From the NCBI GenBank assembly GCA_965646165.1, contig CBFFYP010000073.1:1-22983 (forward strand): a stretch of 22,983 nucleotides of DNA, read 5' to 3'. A model generated the notes under the pieces. It was not told the origin of the DNA. It saw only the letters and a list, made by a program, of their open reading frames with translations, and ran no database searches. Below, one piece after another: positions 1 to 6,287 of the stretch; within the stretch, counting starts at the first letter, position 1, and the number at the start of each line of letters is the position of its first letter. The DNA is from MGBC114844 sp910585855. GTDB taxonomy: Bacteria > Bacillota > Clostridia > Lachnospirales > Lachnospiraceae. Position numbers and translations under genes: made by a program.

Positions 1-310
1 TGAAAATCAGCAAGGTTTTTCTTATGCCATTGATGTAATTATTTAGTGCGTGATGTGAAAAATGTTGCCAAATCGTTGCCAGCACCTAAACAAATTTGTT
101 TGGAAGTCGTATAAATACTGGATTCTTAAATCCCATTTCATCACTCGAACTCTTTGTGAGTATATGACTTTCTTGTACATCCATTCCTAAAAATACTTGA
201 AAATCCTATATTATTTTTTATTTCCATATTTTCCATATATTCCATATAGTTCTAAATCTCAAAAAAATCTCACATAAAAACTATTGAAAGAAAATCTATT
301 AATAAAATAT
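1..310. other. Left edge without a recognised gene
   Basis: AT-rich stretch with no convincing coding frame. It ends with the 3' side of the antitoxin gene that begins at 311 on the minus strand. It holds several TTCCATAT-type repeats near 220-247 and one half of a candidate attachment-site repeat (256-273). It may be host or flanking mobile-element DNA, but nothing here identifies the neighbour. Confidence 0.5.
256..273. repeat. Candidate left attachment-site repeat
   Basis: The 18 bases ATCTCAAAAAAATCTCAC recur at 22188-22205 with a single difference (A to C in the A-run), in the same orientation; both copies are followed shortly by AAAAAC. The right copy lies about 190 bp past the integrase stop, a normal place for attR. 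The repeat is AT-rich, so chance is possible. Calling it an att core is inference. Confidence 0.35.
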
Positions 311-628
311 TTATTTTCTTTCTACTGGACGTATCGTTAATTCATATCCAATCGCATTTACATATTTAATCAAATTTTTCAAACTAGGACTTATTTCCTG
401 ATCCTTCTCTATTCTACTAATCATTTGTTGTGTTAATCCTGTACGTCTTTGCAGTTCTTTTTGTGTTATATTTTTCTCTTTCCTAGCCTCTGCTAGTTCT
501 TTTCTTAATTTACATTCTGCGTCAAATTGAATACAAGCCTCTCTTGCCTTTTCATTCCTTGACAATATTTCTTCTAATTCTTTTACCTCTTCATTTAATA
601 TAGTATCTGTTACATCTATAAAAGGCAT
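311..628 (-). CDS. HigA-like XRE antitoxin
   Basis: 105-residue protein with a long helical N-terminal part (about 1-45) and an XRE helix-turn-helix around residues 50-95 (KNITQKELQRRTGLTQQMIS), ending in a short strand-rich tail. It follows a HigB/Gp49-type toxin by 55 bases on the same strand, in the toxin-first order usual for HigBA. The family neutralises the toxin by binding it and represses the shared promoter. The ATG at 628 is chosen because AAGGGGA lies 7 bases upstream; the longer reading begins at a TTG without a good ribosome site. The identification of type is firm; activity is inferred. Confidence 0.85.
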   Translation of the reverse strand: MPFIDVTDTILNEEVKELEEILSRNEKAREACIQFDAECKLRKELAEARKEKNITQKELQRRTGLTQQMISRIEKDQEISPSLKNLIKYVNAIGYELTIRPVERK

Positions 629-683
629 GATTTTTCCCCTTTCCAAAATTAAATTGTCGAAAATTGCTTCCTTTAAAAATTAT

Positions 684-1013
684 TTATAAGATAATTCCTT
701 TTTCCTTTGCACGTTGTATGGCTTTTTCTAATTCAAACTTTTCTGCTTTTCCTTTTTGTTTTCTACAAGCATGAAGAAAATATATATTATCCTCATCTAG
801 TATAACATACATGATACGATTCTTTGAAAATTTAATTTCCCACAATTTTCCTTTTAACTGTCGAATATTCATTTTTTTTAGTTCTTCTAATCCGTTTAAA
901 ATGATATTATGTCTTATTTTATACCCAATCACTCTTTCTTCTTCTGGCAATTCACTTAAATATTCTTTTATTAGGTTTTTACCGCCTAACGTAATGTAAT
1001 CATGTATTTTCAC
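684..1013 (-). CDS. HigB/RelE-family toxin (Gp49-like)
   Basis: 109 residues, the usual size for the phage-derived Gp49/HigB group of RelE-fold mRNA interferases. Family hallmarks seen: a helical first half, then a KGKLWEIKF segment, a strand reading NRIMYVI, and HACRKQKGKAEKFELEKA near the C terminus. HigB toxins cleave mRNA on the ribosome in the cytoplasm. It is the first gene of a two-gene operon with the XRE antitoxin downstream and has its own promoter just upstream (1040-1068). Likely function is stabilisation of the element or phage defence, which is inference from context. Confidence 0.85.
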   Translation of the reverse strand: MKIHDYITLGGKNLIKEYLSELPEEERVIGYKIRHNIILNGLEELKKMNIRQLKGKLWEIKFSKNRIMYVILDEDNIYFLHACRKQKGKAEKFELEKAIQRAKEKGIIL

Positions 1014-1039
1014 TTTATCACTTCTTTCTCTTGTATTTT

Positions 1040-1068
1040 ATTATACATCATATTAGATGTAAATGCAA
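1040..1068 (-). promoter_or_regulatory. Promoter and operator of the toxin-antitoxin pair
   Basis: On the minus strand TTGCAT (1068-1063) and TATAAT (1045-1040) are separated by exactly 17 bases. An inverted repeat TACATC-6-GATGTA (1044-1061) fills the spacer and touches the -10 box. This is the expected placement for autorepression by the antitoxin or toxin-antitoxin complex. Confidence 0.7.
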
Positions 1069-1097
1069 GTAAATAAGCCAACAATATATTATAAATA

Positions 1098-1130
1098 AAA
1101 AAATCCACAGAGATTTAATATCTCTCTGTG
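1098..1130 (-). terminator. Rho-independent terminator after the Rha operon
   Basis: CACAGAGA (1106-1113) and TCTCTGTG (1123-1130) form a perfect 8-bp stem with a 9-base loop. Read on the minus strand the stem is followed by GATTTTTTTATTTAT. It ends the 2061-1172 transcript and insulates the toxin-antitoxin promoter. Confidence 0.75.
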
Positions 1131-1171
1131 AATTCTTTTATTATATCAAAAAATATAAATAAACTACAACT

Positions 1172-1387
1172 TTACTCAACCTTTTCCAGTCGAAACGCTT
1201 CGCCTGTACTTATTCCATTCCTTTGCAATTCAAAAAATGCTTTCAATTCTCTTTCCTTTTTCTCTATTGCTCCTAAAACTAAATATTCTAATACAGGATT
1301 TTTCAACCATTCCAAAACAGAATTAATATATTTCTCATAATCATTATATGCCTCTACAAATTCTTCTGCAAGAAGTTCTTTTCTCAT
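1172..1387 (-). CDS. Small helical protein of unknown function
   Basis: 71 residues, acidic and mostly helical, with no recognised domain. The start ATG overlaps the stop of the Rha-like gene (ATGA overlap), and GGAGG lies 9 bases upstream, so the two are translationally coupled. It may be a partner of the Rha-like protein, but nothing in the sequence shows a function. A terminator follows directly. Confidence 0.6.
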   Translation of the reverse strand: MRKELLAEEFVEAYNDYEKYINSVLEWLKNPVLEYLVLGAIEKKERELKAFFELQRNGISTGEAFRLEKVE

Positions 1388-2061
1388 TTTAAGATACCTC
1401 CTAATTCCAAATATGTAATCTCTTTAAACTGCTCTAATCTTGCTTTACAAATCTGATAAATCTCTTTATAAGGCAGTTGTTTCTCGATTCCCTCTCGTAT
1501 CACATGATGAATCATGTTTTCCACTAAAGTTAATGTATTCAGTTGTGTGATACTTGCCTGTTCTCTCTGCCCTCCAGACAGCCCTATTGTTTTGTTCGCA
1601 AGTTTTGATAAAGCAAGATAATACTTCTTTGCATTTTTACTTCCCTGTGACTGTGCATATTGAACCAATTCTTTGATTTCTGCTGTTTCTAATTTTCGCA
1701 TATCTTTCGCAGCTAGACGTGTCTGCTGCCACTGTACAGAAGAACGTTCCTGAATGATTTTCTCCATACGATCGAAAGCATCACTATACATCAATTTCCA
1801 ATGCATTGCTTCTTTTCCGTTAAATCCCATAACTAAAACAGTAAAACCCTGACGATTCATAATATACTTTTGATAAGTACGTCCTTGACTATCCTTGTAA
1901 TTACCCATCAAGAACATTTTTCTCTTTTCAATCTCCACATTTTTGCGGAGATTATGAATCGCTCTTATTACAGTATCATGTCTTTTTTTAAATTTTTCTG
2001 CAACCTGTAAGCTATCACAAACTGCTACATTGTTTTTGTCAATAAATACAAGTTCTTCCAT
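1384..2061 (-). CDS. Rha family phage regulatory protein
   Basis: 225 residues. The N-terminal 100 residues match the pRha pattern: VAEKFKKRHDTVIRAIHNL, then KDSQGRTYQKYIMNRQGF and GKEAMHWKLMYSDAF. The C-terminal half is helical and resembles the extra domain seen on phage antirepressor-like proteins. Rha proteins are phage-encoded regulators that interfere with growth when host integration factors are missing; the molecular mechanism is not settled. The ATG at 2061 is preferred over the one at 2079 because AAGGAG lies 8 bases before it and no ribosome site precedes the outer one. It is coupled to the 71-residue gene downstream. Confidence 0.85.
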   Translation of the reverse strand: MEELVFIDKNNVAVCDSLQVAEKFKKRHDTVIRAIHNLRKNVEIEKRKMFLMGNYKDSQGRTYQKYIMNRQGFTVLVMGFNGKEAMHWKLMYSDAFDRMEKIIQERSSVQWQQTRLAAKDMRKLETAEIKELVQYAQSQGSKNAKKYYLALSKLANKTIGLSGGQREQASITQLNTLTLVENMIHHVIREGIEKQLPYKEIYQICKARLEQFKEITYLELGGILK

Positions 2062-2127
2062 CGGCTTTTCTCCTTCCATATTTCATTGTCAACGTTCTAA
2101 ATTTCTGAGAAAACTTGTGGAATACAC

Positions 2128-2231
2128 TTGAAAGAATTAAGAAAATAAGATATAATAATATAAATATCCTTTCAAGGGTATTCAATGAGAGTAATCAGCT
2201 ACCGCCAAGTATGTATGATTACTCTTTTTCT
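2128..2231 (+). ncRNA. Candidate small RNA with own promoter and terminator
   Basis: On the plus strand TTGAAA (2128-2133), a 17-base spacer and TATAAT (2151-2156) make a near-consensus promoter, predicting transcription from about 2163. About 65 bases later a perfect 10-bp stem, AGAGTAATCA (2188-2197) with TGATTACTCT (2216-2225), is followed by TTTTC, an intrinsic terminator. There is no open frame of note between them. Its 3' end overlaps, in antisense, the last bases of the ribbon-helix-helix gene (stop at 2219), the convergent layout of type I antitoxin RNAs such as RatA. Function is inference. Confidence 0.55.
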
Positions 2232-2398
2232 TTTAGTTCTTTGTAGAACTTATCAACTCCAATTCTAACAATTTCTGCCTGTGATTTTCCTGTTTTTTCT
2301 GAACAATATTCCAATTTCTGAATATCTGTTTCTGAAAATCTTATAGGCATTTGTTTGATTTTGGGGTCTGTAGTTGGTCTACCTGTTCTAGGTGACAA
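2219..2398 (-). CDS. Ribbon-helix-helix (CopG-like) regulator
   Basis: 59 residues starting at TTG (2398), with AAAGGAG 8 bases upstream; the longer 83-residue reading runs back through the promoter and is rejected. The protein opens MSPRTGRPTTDPK, followed by a strand (KQMPIRFSE) and two helices (TDIQKLEYCSEKTGKS, AEIVRIGVDKFYKELKEKE). This is the RHH layout seen in many Firmicute prophage regulators. It very likely represses its own promoter, where a perfect palindrome lies just upstream. Its 3' end overlaps a convergent small RNA. Confidence 0.8.
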   Translation of the reverse strand: MSPRTGRPTTDPKIKQMPIRFSETDIQKLEYCSEKTGKSQAEIVRIGVDKFYKELKEKE

Positions 2399-2413
2399 CT
2401 TATCAACTCCTTT

Positions 2414-2458
2414 CTTTTGTATATACAAAAGTGTAACATACCGATATACAAAAGTCAA
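2414..2458 (-). promoter_or_regulatory. Promoter and palindromic operator of the RHH gene
   Basis: Minus-strand TTGACT (2458-2453), 17 bases, then TACACT give the promoter. A perfect 18-bp palindrome CTTTTGTATATACAAAAG lies at 2414-2431, and its half TATACAAAAG recurs at 2445-2454, 23 bp away and inside the promoter. Two operators bracketing the -10 box fit autorepression by the small RHH protein. Confidence 0.7.
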
Positions 2459-2666
2459 GCCTTTTTCCAAATTTCTTCCACTTTTTTAAAACTAATATTG
2501 CAATCTCTAAATCGTTCGGTTCTTTCTGAACTCTGGGTATCTGTATAGTCCACAATTTGCCAAAAATCTTTATATTGGCTTGACAAAGCAAAATGAAATT
2601 AACAGAACTACCCAAACATCAGAAAAAACCAAAATTAGTGACCCGCTCCTTTTTCGTATAAAATCT
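2459..2666. other. Gap with a possible gene remnant
   Basis: No confirmed gene. On the minus strand a frame from TTG 2586 to stop 2455 gives 43 residues with protein-like composition (contains SSERTERFRDCNISFKKVEE), but no ribosome site precedes the TTG. It could be the 3' remnant of a deleted gene. An inverted repeat GCCAA/TTGGC lies near 2557-2578. Confidence 0.3.
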
Positions 2667-3317
2667 TTAAGTACATTTTAGCCCATCCACTCCAAATATA
2701 AGTGCTGTTAATCTTTCTATTGCTATCCTCAAATCAGAATATACATTATCTGTTGACATATTCATTTTTTTTGCTATCTCCTTTACCGATAAAACATTCT
2801 CTGCTATATACATATTCCATATTATGTTATACCTTCTCATATCAATTTCTTTATTCGTAGATCTTTCACAGTATACAGCATACAATTCCAACATAGTTTC
2901 AATATGTGAAACTATTACTGCTGTTCTTGTTGCACTACGTTTAATGCTCTCAATAATGACCTCATTATCATATATAGACATCATAGATTCCAAAATATCA
3001 AATGCAGATTCTTTCATCTGCACTCTTCCAAATACAGAATTTTCTGCATGTTCTTTTAACATATGATAGTTTCGAAGTAGCAACTTTGTGTTTCTCAATC
3101 TCCGATCTGCTCTTTTTCCAAACTCTTTTTCTCGTTCCTTCTTAAACTCTTTTAATGCCTCTCTAGCTCCAATAGCTGCTGCCTTTTCATAAATATCTCT
3201 TAACTGAATTGATGTAAGGTAAATTAAAGAAACTTCTTTTTCTACTTCTTCTTTTTGTCCTTGCTCTACATATTCAGAAATGACTTCCTTTTCAATACCC
3301 GCCATTTGTTTACTCAT
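2667..3317 (-). CDS. Putative phage regulator with sigma-region-4-like HTH
   Basis: 216 residues from ATG 3317, chosen because GGAAGGG lies about 11 bases upstream; the ATG at 3341 has no ribosome site. The N-terminal half is charged and probably coiled-coil (KEFKKEREKEFGKRADRRLR). The C terminus contains a helix-turn-helix of the sigma-70 region 4 or ArpU kind (VLSVKEIAKKMNMSTDNVYS, about residues 180-200). ArpU-like proteins are thought to control phage late genes, and their usual place is at the end of the early region, as here. Assignment to ArpU itself is inference; the HTH is clear. Confidence 0.6.
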   Translation of the reverse strand: MSKQMAGIEKEVISEYVEQGQKEEVEKEVSLIYLTSIQLRDIYEKAAAIGAREALKEFKKEREKEFGKRADRRLRNTKLLLRNYHMLKEHAENSVFGRVQMKESAFDILESMMSIYDNEVIIESIKRSATRTAVIVSHIETMLELYAVYCERSTNKEIDMRRYNIIWNMYIAENVLSVKEIAKKMNMSTDNVYSDLRIAIERLTALIFGVDGLKCT

Positions 3318-3474
3318 ACTTTTACAATCCCTTCCATTCATATTTATATTGAAATTAGGTAGCAGAAAAATTTACTCTTCTACTACTTTTTCTGATACTC
3401 CATTTCCTCACTTTTTTAATATGCTCTTACTGCCAAAACCATAGCATCCTCCCCAACCGTATCTTTTTTATTTT

Positions 3475-3597
3475 CTACTTATAAGTACTTTGTACCGTGA
3501 AATCTACAAGTGTATCTGTATTTATCACCCCATCTATATTTATTTTATCCTCCGGCATATCTTTGTAATTTTCTGCTAAAAATTCAAATAAATTCAT
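3475..3597 (-). CDS. Small acidic protein, 40 residues
   Basis: Open frame from ATG 3597 reading MNLFEFLAENYKDMPEDKIN and ending at TAG 3475. AGGA lies 4 bases and GGAG 12 bases upstream, a mediocre ribosome site. It begins 24 bases after the stop of the 86-residue gene in the operon. Unknown function; may be a real small phage gene or a chance frame. Confidence 0.4.
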   Translation of the reverse strand: MNLFEFLAENYKDMPEDKINIDGVINTDTLVDFTVQSTYK

Positions 3598-3620
3598 TTA
3601 TCCTGAAATCTCCATACTCA

Positions 3621-3881
3621 TTATAATGCCTCACTTTCTAACCATTCCTTAATATCTCCGTAGCTGTCGCTGATTTCAATATCACAATTTTCCCCAAGAC
3701 AAAGAGTTAATATCGGATCTCCATCTTCAAAATCGGTACATATATTATGGATAAACTCCGCCAATTCCTCATTCGTCATATTTCTAATTCTATCAGCATT
3801 GGTTATCTTATTACTATCTTTCCTCTCACCACACATTCTGCACTCACTGCAATACTGTTCTATTCCTAATACACAAGCCAT
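3621..3881 (-). CDS. Cys-containing phage protein, 86 residues
   Basis: Starts at ATG 3881 with a perfect AAGGAGG 6 bases upstream; the longer 130-residue frame runs through the broken terminase region and is rejected. The N terminus has a CSECRMC cluster, then NADRIRNMTNEELAEF, a motif I recognise from many small Firmicute phage proteins, then two further cysteines (ICTDF, LCLGENCDIE) and a C-terminal EWLESEAL. The cysteines could bind zinc. Function unknown; probably a conserved early protein. Confidence 0.75.
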   Translation of the reverse strand: MACVLGIEQYCSECRMCGERKDSNKITNADRIRNMTNEELAEFIHNICTDFEDGDPILTLCLGENCDIEISDSYGDIKEWLESEAL

Positions 3882-3938
3882 AATTATCCTCCTTACTTTT
3901 CTCGTAATTACTCCCTCAACTCCTTGCTCTCCAGACAA

Positions 3939-4047
3939 CCACCTCTCTTGCCGGTGGTTAGCCTCCCTCCGCCATATCAAACCACGAAGTAAAACAGTTC
4001 TGCATATAGTCATTTTGATTCTGCGTGAATGACACAGGGAAGTTCAT
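3939..4047 (-). pseudogene. Broken start of a terminase large subunit gene
   Basis: The ATG at 4047 has AAGGTGGTG upstream and gives 29 residues, with NQNDYMQNCFTSWFDMAEGG before TAA at 3958. This resembles the start of PBSX-type large terminases, which continue KRGGKN into the ATP-binding loop. Skipping the 11 bases TAACCACCGGC (3960-3950) restores GGC-AAG-AGA-GGT-GG, that is G-K-R-G-G. So the sequence looks like the first 33 or so codons of terL carrying an 11-base insertion and then a deletion join. It lies downstream of a TerS-like gene, the expected order. The family call rests on a short stretch. Confidence 0.5.
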
Positions 4048-4077
4048 AGAATCACCACCTTTCAGACAATACAAATT

Positions 4078-4554
4078 CTACTCATTTATCATTTCCGGGT
4101 TATCAAAAATATTCCCAACAATTCTTAAAAAACGGTGCATATTCCAAAAATCATAATTGTTTATATTCCCGCCAATATTTGGTATGTCATCGTTGTTTTT
4201 CATAGCAGTAAGGGTAAATCCACTTTCAAGATTCTTAACTTTCACTTTATCTCCAAAGTGATACCCACCAAAGTATGCAGAACTTGTAAGAACAATATCT
4301 TTCCGTGTCCATTCAAGAATATCTCCCTCAAAAATCTTTCTTCCTTCTCGGTCGTCCAGTCCCGTACACTGCCCGATTGTTTCCGGGTCTACCTCATAAC
4401 TAACATAGTCAGCTCCATCTAATTCAAACTGCCGGATTATCCATTTCCCTACATCATGGTACAGACAGCCCGTAACCCACTCTCCATCTTCTTTTCCGCA
4501 GTTGTAAGTACCAACTATCATTTTAGTTTTTGCTCTAAATAAAATTTCTCTCAT
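4078..4554 (-). CDS. YopX family phage protein
   Basis: 158 residues from ATG 4554, with GGAGG 9 bases upstream (the ATG at 4563 directly abuts that site and cannot be used). The YopX pattern is clear: MREILFRAKT at the start, GEWVTGCLYHDVGKWII, YEVDPETIGQCTGLDDREGR, KIFEGDILEW, then a beta-rich C-terminal half. YopX proteins are widespread in Firmicute phages and of unknown biochemical role. It sits between the TerS-like gene and the terminase remnant. Confidence 0.9.
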   Translation of the reverse strand: MREILFRAKTKMIVGTYNCGKEDGEWVTGCLYHDVGKWIIRQFELDGADYVSYEVDPETIGQCTGLDDREGRKIFEGDILEWTRKDIVLTSSAYFGGYHFGDKVKVKNLESGFTLTAMKNNDDIPNIGGNINNYDFWNMHRFLRIVGNIFDNPEMINE

Positions 4555-4569
4555 TCTTCCCATCCTCCG

Positions 4570-5013
4570 CTACTCAAAATCCTCAATATCCCGGTTCGGC
4601 ACTGGCTTTCTGATAAGGTCAGCCAAAGTATCACGATTTTTAAGCTGCTGCTCTATGCTGCTCACATCTGCCGGGACATTCTTAGTAAACTTATCCACTA
4701 CAATCCCTAATGCCGTTGCAATTTCTGATAGCTTTGCCGCTGCTATCTTTTCCGGGTTCGCCAATGCCTTCAAATAATCATCAATCACGCCCTGTGCCTG
4801 CTCTTTTCGGCTGTCCATGTATGCAAGCATATCAAGGGTATTTTCTTTCTTTTTTTGTGTCGCTTTTTGTACGATTTCCCCATCAGCTAAAACAATTCGC
4901 TTGACAGTATCGGTTGAAACTCCATTCATTCTTGCAGTCGCTCGGTAGCTGCCATTCTCCGTATAATCTGCAATTATTTTCTTTTTCTGTTTATCCGTCA
5001 GTCTGGCAGCCAC
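4570..5013 (-). CDS. Terminase small subunit-like DNA-binding protein
   Basis: 147 residues from GTG 5013 (GAGGTG 6 bases upstream); GTG 5022 is an alternative. The N terminus carries a helix-turn-helix (RLTDKQKKKIIADY, GSYRATARMNGVSTDTVKRI, about residues 2-40), followed by long helices with DMLAYMDSRKEQAQGVIDDY and an acidic C terminus. This matches a group of small terminase-like proteins in Lachnospiraceae phages; TerS recognises pac or cos DNA and hands it to TerL. A general HTH regulator is the alternative. With TerL broken nearby, it could only package with a helper's large subunit. Confidence 0.6.
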   Translation of the reverse strand: MAARLTDKQKKKIIADYTENGSYRATARMNGVSTDTVKRIVLADGEIVQKATQKKKENTLDMLAYMDSRKEQAQGVIDDYLKALANPEKIAAAKLSEIATALGIVVDKFTKNVPADVSSIEQQLKNRDTLADLIRKPVPNRDIEDFE

Positions 5014-5031
5014 TTCTTTCACCTCAATCCT

Positions 5032-5430
5032 TTATTCCGACCAATCAATAGCCTGTCCACAATTTTCACAAAACTTATGCTCTTGCAAAAACTCATTATG
5101 CGGAGGATAATAAAAACCAGATGCAATCTGTTCTTCACATTTGGGGCATTTATAAAACACATAAATTCCTCTTTCTAAATTCTTATTCTTTGTATTTTTA
5201 ATGACAATTTTCCTTGCCCTCTGCCTTTCCCTTGCCTCCTGACATTCCTCGACTGTGCCGATTTTCATATATTCTGTCAGCTTCGCATATAAGGTTTCTA
5301 TAGTATCAGCAGCTTGATAAAGAATACCCGCCGTCCCATATATCGCATCCCCACTCGCATCATGTGCATAAGCACACGCCTTAATTTCCTTTACTTGTTC
5401 GCTAATCATACTCATTTCAAAATTGTTCAT
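5032..5430 (-). CDS. Zinc-ribbon phage protein, 132 residues
   Basis: ATG 5430 is taken, with GGCGGTG 6 bases upstream. A helical N-terminal region (GILYQAADTIETLYAKLTEY) leads to a basic linker and a C-terminal zinc ribbon with two CxxC knuckles (YKCPKCEEQ and KFCENCGQAIDW). The last residues resemble the double zinc-ribbon tail common in small Clostridial phage proteins. It overlaps the end of the upstream gene by 14 bases, which indicates coupling. Function unknown; the ribbon probably binds nucleic acid or protein. Confidence 0.75.
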   Translation of the reverse strand: MNNFEMSMISEQVKEIKACAYAHDASGDAIYGTAGILYQAADTIETLYAKLTEYMKIGTVEECQEARERQRARKIVIKNTKNKNLERGIYVFYKCPKCEEQIASGFYYPPHNEFLQEHKFCENCGQAIDWSE

Positions 5431-5701
5431 CCGCAACACCGCCAGACTTGACGATTTCTGTCATTCGATTTTTATACACTTCAAAACCAGCTCCATTGTC
5501 TGTATAGCAATCCCATAGTAATTCTTCTAACTGCTCAATAACCTTGTCTACATCATAAGCAATAGGCATTTCAACAATCCTTTGACGGATTTCATCAACT
5601 CGGCTATTTGCCTCAAAATCCTTTCCATCATAGCAATTTACATATCCTAATTCATCTATTCTTTTTATAATTTCTTTCCTACCAATCAAATCATTATTCA
5701 T
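5417..5701 (-). CDS. Conserved small phage protein, 94 residues
   Basis: ATG 5701 has GGAGG 6 bases upstream. The sequence begins MNNDLIGRKEIIKRI and includes AYDVDKVIEQLEELL, a motif found in many small early proteins of Clostridial phages. No catalytic motif is visible. It overlaps the next gene by 14 bases and follows the previous one by 27 bases. Function unknown. Confidence 0.75.
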   Translation of the reverse strand: MNNDLIGRKEIIKRIDELGYVNCYDGKDFEANSRVDEIRQRIVEMPIAYDVDKVIEQLEELLWDCYTDNGAGFEVYKNRMTEIVKSGGVADEQF

Positions 5702-5728
5702 TCTTTTCCTCCATTCTCCCATAAACCG

Positions 5729-5974
5729 CTATTTGCCCTCACGCCAAACCCTGTCAAATTCAGCACAAGCCTTTTCGGGCGTATCTCCAAATCCAACAAC
5801 GCCAGTTGATAAATCGCCTAAGATACAGCACCACTGATTCCCATCCTGCATAATCTGCGCCCCGTGAATGACGTGCGGAGCAATCCGCTCACACTGGTAT
5901 ACGTAATCCTGCATTTTCTTTTCGTGTAAGCACTGCTTGTATTCTTCTAACATTTGTTCCTGCCACCACTCCAT
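5729..5974 (-). CDS. Small phage protein, 81 residues
   Basis: Starts at ATG 5974 immediately after the TAA of the upstream gene, with AGGA about 8 bases before it. The C-terminal half (GNQWCCILGDLSTGVVGFGD, then TPEKACAEFDRVWREG) fits a small alpha-beta fold of the kind often seen in phage proteins that adapt queries to substrate, but no family is recognised with certainty. A second ATG at codon 8 is possible. Function unknown. Confidence 0.7.
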   Translation of the reverse strand: MEWWQEQMLEEYKQCLHEKKMQDYVYQCERIAPHVIHGAQIMQDGNQWCCILGDLSTGVVGFGDTPEKACAEFDRVWREGK

Positions 5975-6187
5975 TTATTTTTCCTCGCTTTCTTGCTTTT
6001 GATATTCTTCCATAGTCGGTCTTTTACCGTCTAAATCCTTCCATTTATAAAGTTCATGGTTCGTATCTTCCCATTGTGACTTATAGCAACTCCTGCAACT
6101 GCAAATGCCATTCAACCACCGCATATCTCCGTAGTATTCTGGTTTTCCACAATGTTTACATATTATAATTCTTTTCATTTCGTCCAT
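5975..6187 (-). CDS. Zinc-finger phage protein, 70 residues
   Basis: ATG 6187, with AAGGAG 7 bases upstream, is preferred to the longer frame that enters the neighbouring gene stub. Two CxxC pairs (IICKHCGKPEYYGDMRW and ICSCRSCYKSQW) within residues 8-36 form a likely zinc ribbon. The C-terminal tail is charged. Its 5' part overlaps the 3' tail of the MBL-fold stub, so the deletion that truncated that gene probably created or preserved this junction. Confidence 0.75.
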   Translation of the reverse strand: MDEMKRIIICKHCGKPEYYGDMRWLNGICSCRSCYKSQWEDTNHELYKWKDLDGKRPTMEEYQKQESEEK

Positions 6188-6287
6188 TCTCGTTCTCCTT
6201 TCCACAATCCAAAATCAAAACTTCATTTCCGCTATCAAGCAAGTAACAGTTGCCCGAACTTCCAGAACCTAAACACTTCAAAACCAA
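6156..6287 (-). pseudogene. 5' stub of an MBL-fold metallohydrolase gene
   Basis: A frame opens at TTG 6287, overlapping the TGA of the radical SAM gene, with AAGGAAG 8 bases upstream. Its first 29 residues (KCLGSGSSGNCYLL ... EVLILDCG) are the classic N terminus of a metallo-beta-lactamase-fold protein of the YycJ type. After LDCG the frame runs out of the family into the next gene's ribosome site and stops at 6156. The metal-binding HxHxDH motif and the whole catalytic domain are absent, so the product cannot be active. A deletion joined here is the simplest explanation. Confidence 0.7.

Noticed and set aside
1..130. End of another integrase at the left edge (minus-strand tail AGNDLATFFTSRTK)
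   Set aside because: The frame has a stop only 28 codons upstream, and no catalytic motif is in reach.
2403..2615. 70-residue minus-strand frame over the RHH promoter
   Set aside because: It covers the promoter and operator, lacks a ribosome site and has no coherent protein features.
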